Source: Amblyomma americanum
Lineage: Eukaryota; Arthropoda; Arachnida; Ixodida; Ixodidae
Assembly: GCF_052857255.1 (NCBI RefSeq)
Contig: NW_027526501.1
Span: 682,001-746,000 of the forward strand
Direction of reading: 5' to 3'
Length of the DNA stretch: 64,000 nt
Shown here one piece after another: positions 47,613 to 60,472 of the stretch. Position 1 is the stretch's first letter, and the number at the start of each line of letters is the position of its first letter. A model generated the notes under the pieces. That model was not told the DNA's origin. It saw only the letters and a program-made list of their open reading frames with translations, and made no database searches. Position numbers and translations under genes: made by a program.

Positions 47613-47810
47613 GGGCAGGCCCGTGCCGGGCCTCCGTGGGCTAGCCCGTGCCGGGCCTCTGTGGGCTAGCCCGTGCCGGGCCACCGTGGGCTGGCCCGTG
47701 CCGGGCCTTTGTGGGCTGGCCCGTGTCGGGCCTCCGTGGGCTAGCCCGTACTGGGCACCCGTGGGCAAGCCCGTACTGGGCCCCTGTGGTTTAGCCGTTC
47801 TGGTACCAGT
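47613..47810. repeat. 25-bp GC-rich minisatellite, seven units plus a partial (copy 2)
   Basis: Units start every 25 bp from 47613 to 47763, with a partial unit to 47810. It corresponds to 24709-24881 with one extra unit, around 47688-47712, ending GGGCCTTTGT. Confidence 0.92.
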
Positions 47811-48004
47811 GGGCTTCTTAGGTGATACCTTGCGGGAAGTCAACAAAGGTAACCCATATAAAACCAATAGCTGTATGCCTTTGGGCCCACCGACCCAATT
47901 AGACTTAAGGCCCACCTTGCCAACCCAGAGAGGCTTTCTTCACTTCATCAGTATTTTTTGTGTACATGTTACTACTGAAATTACAATGCAAGTAAGAACG
48001 CTTC

Positions 48005-48163
48005 TTATTTATTTATTTGTTTTTGCAAGACATTTTGGGCATTCTTGCATACAAAGCCCCAATTACTGGGGTGAAGGGTCCGCCCCTTCATCCGAACTTT
48101 TCGACCACCATCCCAGTCTCTCGCCCCCAGCACGAACGCAGCCACTCTGTTGTTGCCTTCCAT
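48005..48163 (-). CDS. Weak candidate 52-codon frame, copy 2
   Basis: Same frame and same GCCACCATGG start context as 25076-25234, with no change noticed inside it. Function unknown, and it may be chance. Confidence 0.15.
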   Translation of the reverse strand: MEGNNRVAAFVLGARDWDGGRKVRMKGRTLHPSNWGFVCKNAQNVLQKQINK

Positions 48164-48418
48164 GGTGGCTGTTGGGATTCTGCGCTGCATAGTAGATGTA
48201 AAAGTGAACAAATAAACACACACATCAAATTGATATTCAGTATGGTGGATAAAAATCACTTTCCAAAGTATTATAGTCAGATCTTTCAGGAAATGCTTCA
48301 AAGCCGTATGCAATGCTACAATGTGCAATGCTTGAAATATCAGCAAATTTCGTTTGCTGGTAATATCCGTAACCATAATAAACATAAATATCCATAATAA
48401 GAATAACCGAAAGGTGCA

Positions 48419-48841
48419 TGAGCCATTAAAGGAATATAGACACCTAAATTTATTGCGTGCTTTCTTCTGTCCAATGATGCGTTAGATAATAAAATACATG
48501 GATTACCAGGTAATACTTGCCTACAACCCCGCTAAATAATTTATAATCGAATTTCTTCTCTCATGCTGTTTTGGTTTCATCGACCGAACGCCGACTGTCG
48601 TCAAGTTGATGTTTTGGTCACATGATGCAACTAGAAAAACTAATACAATCACTGATATGTAGCTTTAATTGACTAAGACATTTAATCCAGCCTCTTACAA
48701 GACCTGGAATGACAAAAATGACCTGTCGGCAATAATATAACCGATTTTTTATGCCTCATGTGAATTAAACACCATCTACATGTCACAGTCATCGTTCGAC
48801 TGATGAAACCGAAACAGCGTCAAGAAGAAATTAAATTGCAG
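48419..48841 (+). repeat. Repeat family A, counterpart of A1
   Basis: Same sequence as 25490-25912 with a few substitutions (for example near 48645 and 48675). Confidence 0.6.
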
Positions 48842-48874
48842 AAAAACTGCGCATTGCGCTAGTTGGTGTTGATC

Positions 48875-50402
48875 CATACAAAAGCGCAAACACACACGGA
48901 CAATGTAAGAGACGAGACACACAAAGCAGCGCTGAACTTACTACAGATTTTTTAAGAGGAAGAAGCACGTCATATATACACACACGAAAAAACAGCGCAC
49001 ATGTGCGATGTCAACAAGACTCCTAGTGCTAGTAAAAGGCAAAAACCGCTTTAAAAGCATGTGTGTATCTGCAGAACCGCTACCCACTATGTAGCATATT
49101 GACTTCTCGAAGCGATAATGTAACAGATGATGTACACACGCACCCATTACTTTTTCTGATAATATGAAACGCCTCAGCTACTTCTCTAGTGCGCTGGTCA
49201 GAATGAGCGAACAAGACATCAGTATCGTAAAAAAAATGGCGTACGTTTGCACGTGAAACAATGCTTAGCTAGGTTAGTTTCTTTCCTAAAGAATTAGCGT
49301 GCTCCATGAGCTGCACGTTAACGTAGCGGCCAATTCGACCTATGTAGGTAAGGCCACAGGACTGAGGGATTTGATATGCTACGCCAGTCTTCTCTTCTAC
49401 GCCATCTATTTTCATGATTTATGTTGCAAGCATTTCTTCTGCGCCCTTCATGCTTTCTTTGAACTGCCGCCCCCACTCTCTAGCTTGTTATGTGCAGGGA
49501 ACAGAACCTTTGCCCCATGCTTGCTTCCCACTCTTTTTAATCCGGTGCGATAGCGTGTGGACATAAGGCATAACCCACTACCTTTCTTCTCCCTTCTTCC
49601 GAACTCTTTTCCAGCCCTGAGGTACTTGCAGACGATTTCAGCTCATGGAGGACTGTCTGCACTTGAAACGAGAACTGAGTCCCAGAAACCAGCTTACCTA
49701 CATCTGTCTATTTGGGCTAAGAGACAGGACATCATTTTATGATAAGATTTCTTTACTGCCATGCCTAAGCATCCCGTAACGATGCCACTTTTTGCAAGCT
49801 TTGAATGAAAGGACCTGTAATTCGAAAGGGACTTTTCACTTCTAGGGGAACACTGCCCACAGACATGGTTTGGTTCGAAAGAAAATTTTAATTAAGGAAC
49901 TGCAGGACTCTTTCTTGAAGGACTTCATGTGTGAACCTCAGCTCCAACCAATTACATGCAAAACTATGAACATTTGACACAAATTCGGGATTCACGGACC
50001 TAGCCAGCACCAGGTAATCATCCACATAACAGAAAATGCATATGCAATAACCGGCTAGATCAGTCTCAACTTTCATATCAACCCTGCTTAGATAAATGTT
50101 ACTGAGAATGGGAGCTACCTTGGCACCTATGCACACACCCGATTTTTGCATATAAAGACGACCATCCCACTCAACAAACGTGTTACTCAGGTAGTAAGAT
50201 AAGAGTTAAAGAAAGAATCCCATTGTGGTTCCACACTCATTTTGGAACACGCATTCATCGCTCTCATCCGTAATACAATGCTGAACATACTGGATTAGTT
50301 CAAAGTGTGGAAGAGAATAAAACAAATCAACCACATCTACACTAAAACCATCACATAGTGCCCGCCTCTGATTTCAGAGGAAATCCGCTACTGCCTCAGA
50401 AT
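48875..50402 (-). mobile_element. Penelope-like retroelement, copy 2
   Basis: Counterpart of 25946-27472 with the same orientation and the same truncation by Tigger. It has one extra A in the run near 49230. Confidence 0.88.
49095..50402 (-). pseudogene. Penelope-like RT / GIY-YIG pseudogene, copy 2
   Basis: Same domain order as in copy 1, with the YVDD motif at 50017-50028. An additional stop (TAC to TAA, near 50206) splits the RT frame, so the longest frame is only 50151-49888. This lesion is private to copy 2. In contrast copy 2 keeps GAKVAPILSN, the usual form, where copy 1 has changed. Each copy is therefore decaying independently. Confidence 0.87.
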
Positions 50403-50404
50403 TA

Positions 50405-52388
50405 CAGTGGACGCCCAATAAACGAAACTCGGTTAAATGAAACTTACGGATAAACAAAATTAAGCAGGGTTACTTGGTTGGTTTCGTATATCTGCAGCAG
50501 TAAAATTCTTCGGATAATTGGAACACCACTAACGTGTTACCCTCGGCTAAACGGCACAAAAGATAAAAATTTGGAATCCTCCCGAGCGTATTTGTGCTCG
50601 CATATGTCAACCATGAACAAATTCTTCGCAGCCAACGCTATTGCCGGGACAAGCCAATCCAGTAAGTCGCTTGGTAATCTTGTTTTTGTTGTCGTTCTGC
50701 GTTAGGCCTACGTGCGACCGGTGTTGTCGGTGCGTCGATGTGATGGAAAGCGTTAAGAAGCGGCCGCACAAAGCGCTCTTGCTTGAAAAGAAGTTACAAA
50801 TTCTGCAGGAGCTTGAGCGAAGTTCCCTTTCAAGAACAGAAGTTGCGAAGAAGTTCGACATCCCGAAGTCGACGCTTTCGCAGATCATGAAAAACAAAGA
50901 CGTCATTCAAGGAGCTGTCAAGTCTAGGACCTTCGCTTCCAACCAGATGCGTATGAGGACGACACCGTATGAAGAACTTGAAAAGGTTCTTTTTCTGTGG
51001 TTTAAGCGTGCGCGGAGTGCCAGTTTTCCCATAAGTGGACCAATTTTGGAGCAAAAGGCGCGAGAGATAGCCCTGCAAATGGGGTTGAGAATTCCTGCGT
51101 CAGCGACGGATGGCTTAGCAGATTTAAAAAGCGCCATGGTCTAGTCTTCAAAACCATCTCAGGAGAAAGTAATGCAGTGAATAGAGAAGTCTGCGCTGAC
51201 TGGCAACGCGGACGGCTGCAGGAGATTTTAAACAGCTATGAGCCACGAGACGTATTCAACGTCGACGAGATGGGCCTCTTCTACAAGGAGCTTCCATCGA
51301 AGACTCTCGCCTACAGAGGCGAAGCCTGTACAGGTGGGAAGCGCAGCAAAGAGCGCATTACCGTGCTGGTGGGCGCTAATATGGCAGGCGATGAAAAGTT
51401 AAAGCTGCTGGTGGTAGGAAAATCGAGACACCCACATTGCTTCAAGGGCATTTGAAATCTACCTATGGCCTACACTGCAAATGGGAGAGCGTGGATGACA
51501 ACAGCAATTTTCGAAAATTGGCTGCGGGAGGAGGACGCAAGGTTTACGAGACAGGGCAGGAAAGTTGTCTTCATCGTAGATAATTGCCCTGTCCATGGCC
51601 AGGTGGGAGGGCTGAAGTCCATCAGCCTTGAATTCCTCCCTGCCAATGCAACTGCTGTCATCCAACCAATGGACCAAGGAGTCATCCAGAACGTCAAGGT
51701 TCACTACCGCCGCCAACTGCTTCACCGCATGCTGCTTTGTGCTGACAGTGGAAAGGATTATGTCATTGACTTGCTGTCTGCTATCCACATATTGGCCCGT
51801 GCCTGGGAACAAGTTCAGGCAACAACAGTGCAGAAGTGCTTCCACCATGCAGGCTTCGAAGCACACGATCCAATAGCCCATGAAGAGGCAGGTACTGCTG
51901 ATGAAGAAGCAGACACTATACTTAATCAAATAGTGCCCTCTGCCCCTTTCTCACGACAAGACTATGAGGACATAGATGCAAATGTATGCACCTGTCGCGA
52001 GGAAAGCATTGAAGAAATTATTGCAGAAGTGCAAGCCGAGGACCACTCTTCCTCCAGTGATGAGTGCGAGGACCCTGTGCCCAGTGCGGTGCCAGACAGC
52101 GCAGCTAGGAATGCAGTTGCACTTTTGCTACAGTACTTTGAACGTGAAGGGAGCGCAGAATTTTCGCAAAGCCTTTCAAATATGCGCAGTTACTTTGTTA
52201 AAAAGCAACTGAAGAATGTAAAACAGACCACAACTGATTCCTTTTTTTCTTCACGCCCAGGTCAGTAAGGGCTGGTGCAGTGTAAATAAATATTTCTACA
52301 TGAAATATGTGTGCTTTGCTTAAATGAAACTTCTGATAAATGGAACACTTTGAATCCCCTTCAAGTTCCGTTTAAGAGGAGTCCACTG
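50405..52388 (+). mobile_element. Tigger DNA transposon, copy 2
   Basis: Identical boundaries, TA duplications and length (1,984 bp) as 27475-29458, inserted at the same place, so the insertion predates the duplication. Confidence 0.95.
50743..52268 (+). pseudogene. Tigger transposase pseudogene, copy 2
   Basis: Same frameshift (about 51080) and same in-frame TGA (51453-51455) as copy 1. Catalytic region reads NVDEMGLFYK, VDNCPVHG and QPMDQGVI. The differences from copy 1 (NVDE for NVDD, CPVH for CPAH, PKSTL for PMSTL) include amino-acid changes, as expected without selection. Confidence 0.92.
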
Positions 52389-52390
52389 TA

Positions 52391-52891
52391 GATACGAGAA
52401 ACGGATCCTTTACGCGAAGTGACGACAAATGTTTGCGAAGATAAATAGACACAAACAACTGCCAAGAATTGTGCTCAGATACGCTTGCCCGGAAACGAAC
52501 TTTAAGCTTGTGCATCTTAGCACTAAAGAAAATTTCTAGCACCGATACTGATGTCTTGTTCGCTCATTCTGACCAGCCCACTAGAGAAGAACTGAGGCGT
52601 TTGATATTATCAGAAAAAGTAATGGGTGCGTGAGTACATCATCTGTTATATTATCGCTTCGAGAAGTCAATATGCTACATAGTGGGTAGCGGTTCTGCAG
52701 ATACACACATGCTTTTAAAGCGGTTTTTGCCTTTTACTAGCACTAGGAGTCTTGTTGACATCGCACATGTGCGCTGTTTTTCCGTGTGTATATATATATA
52801 TGACGTGCTTCTTCCTAATAAAAAAAATCAGTTGTAAGATCACTGCTGATTTGTGTGTCTCGTCTCTTGGTCCGTGTGTGTTGGCACTTTT
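52391..52891 (+). mobile_element. Penelope-like inverted fragment, copy 2
   Basis: Counterpart of 29461-29958. Small indels near 52472, 52588 and 52650 break the short C-terminal frame that is still open in copy 1, and the TATATA run is shorter. Confidence 0.8.
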
Positions 52892-52907
52892 GAACCACCA
52901 CTATGCA

Positions 52908-53018
52908 ATTAAATAATAAATTATTTAGTGGTCGTACATGTATAGAATGTCTAACGCATGGTTTGAAAGAAAAAAACGCACAAGCAAAAATTTGGTACCT
53001 ATAGTCCTTTATATTTGG
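52908..53018 (-). repeat. Repeat family A fragment, counterpart of A3
   Basis: Same as 29975-30085. Confidence 0.5.
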
Positions 53019-54008
53019 ATGGCTACTCAGTAATTGATAACGGATGTGCTGAAAACCACACCAGGCAGATTGAAAGTAGCTTTTTCCTGCAATTAGATGG
53101 TGTGTTCACAAAGTGTCTATAACCTTCAGAAGATTCACATGTACTCACCAAAAATTGCGCTGTACAGCCGTAGGTTCTTAAATGCTTCTTTTTCGCCCCG
53201 CCTCTTCAATGTGTACATAAGGGCCACAGGAGTCTTCACTAGTCTTCATAATAAGTTTTGTAGCCTCATCAGCTGGCTCACTCCCAATGAGTGCTAGCTT
53301 TTTGATCTGAAATAGATTATACAGATTATACAAAGTGAACTATGCCATGAAAACCATACATTGAACCATTCATAAGACTCCCTCTTCGAGGAACCATGTG
53401 AAAGTCAACAAAAAATCAGAAGGATGTAGAACAGGATAATACAGAGGACTCAGAGACCTATGATCACAGTGGTGTGACTCAGCTTAATGATAAAAGAATT
53501 CTCTGTTGTCTTCTAAATGCCCATCTTTGCATCATCATATTAACTTCCTTTTATGCACGACTCAATGGCATACACTTCCCAAACAATAAGACAAGGGGGA
53601 AAAAGTGAAGCCATTACTTTAAGGCCACCTTGAACCATGGCAAAATTGTAGTCTGGAGCTAAATGAGTGATGTAAGAACATAACCGTCAGCTGCCACTAT
53701 GAACAGCAAGGCTAACGCTTGTGCTAATTTCTTGTAGTAGGCTAGATATTATATACAGCAAATTCTCTTTCAAATACACTGGTACAAAATGAAGCTTTCA
53801 GGTCTACAAATCCAAATGCAACATGAGGCAATTTCGAGGTCCCAACTTAATCTGAAGTGGACTCACCATATGTAGAGGGCTCAAATTAACCTACAGCTGA
53901 ACAAAACACTATGCATCAAAATTATATTGAAAGGAATCAATACGTTGCCAGTAGTTCATAGGCACAATTGAAAGAAATGCCATATACCCAGTCGAAAAAA
54001 AACACCCG
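53019..54008. other. AT-rich stretch, nothing recognised (copy 2)
   Basis: Counterpart of 30086-31075; nothing identified. Confidence 0.5.
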
Positions 54009-54257
54009 CCCGTTTCTGGTGTTTACACCAAACTGGCTTTTTTAGACACGGGTTCTGGTGTGACCGTGTCTGGTGTTCCGACCAGACCAGGATTTTCAGA
54101 CACGGGTCCTGATGTGGCGTAGTGTGGTGTGCTTTAGTGTGTTCTGGTCTGGTTTTCTGTGCTGTGACCCGGTAGTCTAATACCGGCTCTGGTGTGGTTT
54201 CGTTTGGTGTTTCCTGGTGTGGTCGATGTACCATCCAATTTGGTTTGGTTGGTATAC
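54009..54257. repeat. Degenerate TG-rich minisatellite, copy 2
   Basis: Counterpart of 31076-31325 with a handful of substitutions and no unit-number change. Confidence 0.65.
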
Positions 54258-54997
54258 CGTAGAATGTCTTGATTGAGATGCTGTGAGTTTGGACATACAT
54301 CGTGAGAAAAATTAAGAGATCCCAGCGAATGCATGCCAAATGGTGTAAAACAGCAAGCACTCCTGATGTCGAGTCAGGTGCACTAACATCCATCAATCTC
54401 GCTGCGCCGGCCTTGATGGCACGAGCATTTCATCAGATGGCACCTGCACGCAGTTAGGCATAGTATGGCACACACTCGCAGCGTCATAATTTTCCACATG
54501 ATTGTACACTGGAGCATGCACATAACCACATCATTTCTGTTCTTGCCGAAGAGGAAGCACGTATCGCAAAGAAAGAAAAAATGCTCACATTTGCACAAAA
54601 GCGTCCTTAGCTTCATTGGTAGACAAAATTGGCAGTATAGTCAAGATGGAGGCCCCAAGCATCATAGCGTGCGTCTTTTCTGGCAAAGTCGAATAGGTTG
54701 AATTTCCCTGATAGCAGCTTGACTCCAGCTGTGTAGCCACAATGCCGGAAGAACAACAGAACAAAATCACGAATTTGTGTGAAATACACAATAATAATCA
54801 CGGTGCAAAGACAACCAGCAAATACTGCTATTAAATTTAGCTCAGTGGTGCAATTATACAGTACACATTCAATACGACTCTCAATGCCTCTACAGTAAAT
54901 CAACTGACTTCTGCTTTATAGTAAATCAATGCTACTCACATAAAGCAGCCCACTTGCATTAATTTGCTTGAAATCAGTATCTGGATGAGCAAGTATT

Positions 54998-55119
54998 TCA
55001 CACTTTCATTCACACAGTACAACGATGAACATGGACAAGAGGGAAGACACCGAAAAACACTTTGAGGTCCCTCCTCCCTTGCCCCTGTTCATCATCATGC
55101 TGTGTGAATGAAAGTGTGA
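54998..55119. repeat. Fold-back hairpin 1, copy 2
   Basis: Same 20-bp perfect arms as at 32066-32187. Confidence 0.8.
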
Positions 55120-56172
55120 ATTATTGCGTTGTGTTTTTCTTTTGTATTCATAGCTAACTGCATATATTTACAATACAGTTGGGTACGCCTGCATCATAAT
55201 CTGAATTCGTCACATTTTGGCATTGCAGCTGATATTGAGCATGACAGTCCTTCCAACACAGTCAGGCTTTCTGAGACAATCAACAGCACTCTAGCATCTT
55301 CGGTAATTTGATTCATTACCAGGCTCAGAGATACTAATACTTGGTAGCCTAGAGAAATAAATTGATATGGAAATTCTACTGCTGCAGAAAACAAAAATAA
55401 AAGAAATTAAGGAATTACAGCAATGATTACAAGATGCCCATAAAGATGGGCACAAAAAGGAGACAAGATGTAGTTCGACTAAAAAAATTATCTGATGCGA
55501 GTATATTTCAGGGTGACAAAATCCATGTATTGAGACTTTATGCGCACAGGGTGCAGAACTGTAAAGCACTGCATGGCTGGCTGCATCTATTTAGAAGACC
55601 ATTCCTCTTAATTTCTTCCAAAAAAGTGGCAGCAAATCATAAAAAGCCGAGTGCGCAAATTTATTTTCAGCTGAATGCCACATACAAAATGACAAGGGTG
55701 GAATGTTAATGATTCGAAATTAAATCTTAAACAAGAAGCGATGAACTCTGGCACTGGTAAAACCCCAACAGAAGCGCAAAAATAGCTGCCAGATTATTTT
55801 TCCTGCTGAATGTATTAAAACCAAAGCTGCCTGAGCGCACTAGTTTTGTTTAGGTATAGCTTGCTATGCACATCCTGAGCCTCTGGTGCAGTTGACTGCA
55901 GAGTACCTGCAGACACTTGCACACATACAAAACCCACACTAGATTCTGCGTACTGTGCATTGCCCACTATAGTGCCTAGCACGCCCTGTCTTCCAGTGAG
56001 ATGCACTTCTTTTGGTGCATCCAAGCATTAAGGCTCCAGTTATAAAAATGTCTGAGTTGATTATGAGTTAAGTGAATAAGCTTAACAAGTTGACTGGTTC
56101 TAAGCAGGCAGATCACTTGCAAGATCCGCTTCTCACAGCAAGGCAGAAAACAATAATGGCTTCAGGACACTG

Positions 56173-56255
56173 TAGTGCAGGGCTCCAAATTAGTTTAGAC
56201 CAAGTGGGGTTCGTTAGGCTTCGCTGACATTGTATGGCAGACCGGCACCTTTTCC
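56173..56255 (-). mobile_element. Degenerate SINE fragment, copy 2
   Basis: Same as 33243-33325. Confidence 0.55.
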
Positions 56256-57271
56256 AAAGTAGCAATGTTTACTGCCACACATATACGTAACTCACTAGTC
56301 GCATGATTCCTCCGAACATGTATGCAACAAAATATTGCAACCGCTTCGAGCAATCTCTACAGGCCCCGCTGGGCCGTCCCTGCTAAGTGTGAAAAAAAGT
56401 GGCTAAGATATGCTTTGTCATATTCAATGCTACAAACTATTTTTACAAAGCATGCAGCAAAGCTAGCAAAAGAGTGCTCAAGCACACCTATGCTCGAGTA
56501 AAAAGTAGCCAAAATCTTTTTACATGTAAAATGAAGTAGCTGAAGTTAGAACATGACTTGTAAAACTGTATGCATAACAGCTAGACAAGAGAGCAGAGAA
56601 GGTAAGGGCAAACAGGGGTTCATTATGGGCTATATGATGGACTCTAACAGTCACTTCCATCATGGCATCTGACAGTTAAACAATAGGCCAGCTAGCATTC
56701 AATTCAAGCTTATTTTCATGCAAAATGCTTTCAGTGATGGCTACAAGTTATAACATACAAACTTTCGTTGTTAAGTAGAGGCAACCAGAGGATTCATGAT
56801 GGCCAATGTGGCGGCACCCACGTATGCCTATACTGAATCAGCATCACTTAGGCCTCAGTAGCTAAAATCCAAGCTTCAGGGCAAATGACTGCTAAGTACC
56901 GTTCATCTTCTGTTTCCATGGCATGAGAAGTACATATTCACTAAAAGTTGTTCATTATGAGTAATTTCACTGATTATGCACTGCCGCACTGAACATAGAG
57001 CCTAGGCTTTTAAGCTGCTTTTATCCTCACACGAGCTAACTGAACCCATCAATTAACCTCCTGTAAATAAACTTTCACATGAAGACATCTACAATTATTT
57101 GATCACGTCTTGCATGTCTGGCATTATCCTTTGTTTGGCGCTTTCATATTATAAACCACTAACAAACCTGAGTCGTAATTCTCACATACACTGATGGAGT
57201 GAGTATATGCCCCTGAGATAAATCCAGCTACAGCTAGCAATTACCTCTCAGTGCATCCATTTTTCACACTA

Positions 57272-57339
57272 CAGCGCACAAAAATACACGAACGAAGAGG
57301 ATAGACACCACGGACACCGGACATAATTTTTGTGCGCTG
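57272..57339. repeat. Fold-back hairpin 2, copy 2
   Basis: Same 14-bp arms as at 34342-34405, with a loop 4 bp longer. Confidence 0.75.
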
Positions 57340-57371
57340 GAATGAAGTCTCATAATTCTTCCCAGAACCGA

Positions 57372-57578
57372 CTATCCCAGCCCTCTATTCTGAGCCTTGT
57401 GGAGAACCTTTTCCTTGCCTTCCGCTGTCACCTCCTGAGCACTTGCCACTGGAACTGCATAGTACAACTGCTTCTGTTGACCAGATTGGAATGGCAGTTC
57501 TCTTGTGAAATACTGCATCCTTTGGGATTCCCTTCACGGTGTCATACATTGCCTTCTCTACCTTGAATTCAGATGCAC
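57372..57578 (-). CDS. Candidate exon with two overlapping frames, copy 2
   Basis: Counterpart of 34438-34644. The acceptor, the ATG of the second frame and both stops are preserved. Changes relative to copy 1 alter one residue in each frame near LYYAVPVA. Confidence 0.2.
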
Positions 57579-57972
57579 CTAAAGGAAAAAGAACACGCAT
57601 ATAAAAATTCTTAGCCATATTTGCAGCCAGGAATATGATAATAATTGTATTTGTATGCTTCACAGCAACAACAGCAGTATGCTTTAACGCCTGTTGAAAC
57701 AAGAAAGTAGAAACCATTTCGTTTATTACCAACACAAGACTTGCACCTTTATGTTGATGGTGTCATGCAATAGTGGTGAGTTCTGATCGGAGTGTGAAGT
57801 ACAAAAGGCAACTGCTTGCTTCGAATTTTAGAACATGCAACTTTAACTGCACAATTATTGAAAAGGAATTGACTTCATCCTTGATAATCGCAGATTAGTA
57901 TGTGTGGTAGCAAATACTGAAAATAAAAGTAGTAGGAGCACTGCCAGTGTTTAAATCAACACGCAGTGACTG

Positions 57973-58207
57973 GTTTGGTTTATATGGGTTTAACGTCCCA
58001 AAGCGACTATGGCTATGAGAGACACCGTAATGAAGGGCTCCAGAAGTATCGACCACCTGGGGTTCTTTAGAGTGCTCTGACACCGCACAGTACACGGGCC
58101 TCAAGAATTTCGCCTTCATCGAAATTTGACCGCTGCGGCCGGGATTGAATTCGCGTCTTTCGGGCCAGCAGCCGAGTGCCATAACCACTCAGCCACCGCG
58201 GCGGCTT
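57973..58207 (-). mobile_element. tRNA-derived SINE, copy 2
   Basis: Same 235-bp element and same 11-bp target duplication (57962-57972, 58208-58218) as at 35039-35273, so it was inherited through the duplication. Confidence 0.9.
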
Positions 58208-58218
58208 CGCAGTGACTG

Positions 58219-60017
58219 CTAAGAGCAATTTTCTAATTGCAGTTCTTGCCCATGCCCTTGTCAAGCAAGGCACTAATGCCGGTTGACCTGCAGTAAATCT
58301 AATGTATCCTCAACATGCTGCCTAGTTAGCAAAGTTCTTGTTGTCAAAATTGAACGAAACATTACTTATTTTTTCAGCTAGAAGCGCATGAACTATTGAG
58401 TCCAAGGCAAACAACTTAGTGCCTTAGAATAGTGTTCAACGAGGGGCCCACACGCAGACACTTGACTTGCCACTGTTTCCTTATACAAAGTAATACAGAA
58501 GTGCATGGCCTGTGCTGTTCATGGTAAGAAATACAAAATATAAATAGAAACAAAACTGAAGTGCAAAGAAAAATTAGAGACAAGTTCTGTCATTACACCT
58601 TATGTGACACTAGAGAGTACATATTCATAAAGAAGTAGTAAAATGGTCATTTTGAATTTTTGCACAATCATGAAATTGTCATGAGCACAGTCATTATGCC
58701 TTTTCTTCACACAAAAGGTTTCCAGCGGCTCCAGTGCACTTCAGTTTCTTTTTAGTACAGTGCCTTTAAAAGACAGAAATGGGTCAAGGGCCACAAAATG
58801 GTAATAACTGTGTATCACCATTTTCATATCTATGCTTCATTACTTTTTAACACAACCTCCAATATGACCCACATGATTTGCTGCAGGAGCAGGATTCCAG
58901 TGTGCACCACTCACATTCAATGAAGGACCTGGCTGCCTTTTCCAAGTGTTATACTAATTTTCACAATGAAGGTGCCGTTGAGCGAGTTTGACAGCAAGCA
59001 AAAACATGATTTGAACCTAATAGCATAAGGAAATTTTTAAGTGGTCCGTAACATTATGCTTGTAACAAGACAACTTCAGGTGTAAATACTCATCAAAGTT
59101 GCCATCAGATCTCAGCTTTGGTGTGCTCATAAAGGGAAGGTGGGGTGCTTAGTTATAATGACCAATTGTCACGGCTGGTACATTGTGCTACCTACTTCAA
59201 TGATGAAGGATGTGACAAACTATCCTCCAAAATCTGACATCTGGCATAAAGGCTGAAAAGCAAAAGAAAATGAAGGACCACTAAGACCTGAAATTATTTC
59301 CTACTTGAACAGTTATGCACATCATAAAGAAAGCTGACAAACGGCACGAAGTTATACTGGTATTTTGGTCTCAGATGCTCGCTCATTTGAGCCTCAGTAT
59401 CCTAACTAAAGCAATAAAAAAGACATGACTGTTGAAGGCATCATAAGCTCCTGTAAAGCTCATCAGCAGTGAGAAAAACAAATTCTAACCTTCATAATAA
59501 TATAAAAGCCAACCAATGAGGCCACTCTGTCAGTCACCAACTAAGAGACAATGTACAAGCTATACACTGTAAATGCACAAACTCTACATGAGAGCAAAGC
59601 ATGCCCTGCACTTGTGAAACAAATTTGTGTCAATGTAAGATTCTTGGCAACAGTAGGCATCACCATTAATGGCATGTGCTTAAAAGGAAGAGGGCACCTT
59701 ATGATGTTGTACAATTTAGAATTCAGCCTTTCAGTAAACTATATTTTGTCTTGTACCATGCGCACCGTCAGAGGAGAAGGCAAAAATGAAAGGAAAGCGG
59801 CCAGCTGTCATGAGGCCTGCCACAAAAAAACACTGAACTGAAGCGGTGCACAAACAAAAAAGAAGGAATGCACTATGCGATTACAGAACACAAAATAACA
59901 CAGGAAAACAGGGCCCAACCAATGAATGAAAAGAGAACAACAAAAAGAAGGTAAGCAGTACTGAACACTGCTGCCTCTGCAAATTGAGAGCAGTGAAATA
60001 GAAAACACCTAAAAAAT
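58219..60017. other. Long AT-rich stretch, nothing recognised (copy 2)
   Basis: Counterpart of 35285-37084; no gene or repeat family identified. Confidence 0.5.
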
Positions 60018-60441
60018 AAGTTTCAAGGACTATAAAAATGCAACTTTGGTCACATATTTTTTTAAACGCTGCATTATACATTACAATACACGAATCCCCA
60101 AATGGTATTTGCCTATCATTAAATAATTTATAATTCCATTTCCTTCTCTGATGTTGTTTAGGCTCTATCAGCCAAATGATGGCTGTGATGCCTAGTTGGC
60201 CTTTAGGTCTGCTGAGGCATGGAAAAGGCTACAATATAAATATTGATATGAAGTTCTAATTCACTACAACACCTAAAACAGCCTGTTTCAAAAGCTGGAA
60301 TGACAACAAATGCCATAGCAGCAGTTATATTACCAGTTTTCTTGCTTTTGCCATGACCTGAAAACCAACTACACGTCGCAGCCATCGTTCGGTTGATAAT
60401 ACTGAAACAACAAAGAGAAAGACAATTATAAATTATTTACC
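60018..60441 (+). repeat. Repeat family A, counterpart of A2
   Basis: Same as 37085-37508. Confidence 0.6.
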
Positions 60442-60472
60442 AGTCATAGAGCAAATATCACGGGGTGGTCCA

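Larger units (their letters stand above)
54258..57271. other. Unassigned stretch, copy 2, with hairpin 1 and a SINE fragment
   Basis: Counterpart of 31326-34341. It contains fold-back hairpin 1 (54998-55119) and the degenerate SINE fragment (56173-56255). Nothing else recognised. Confidence 0.5.
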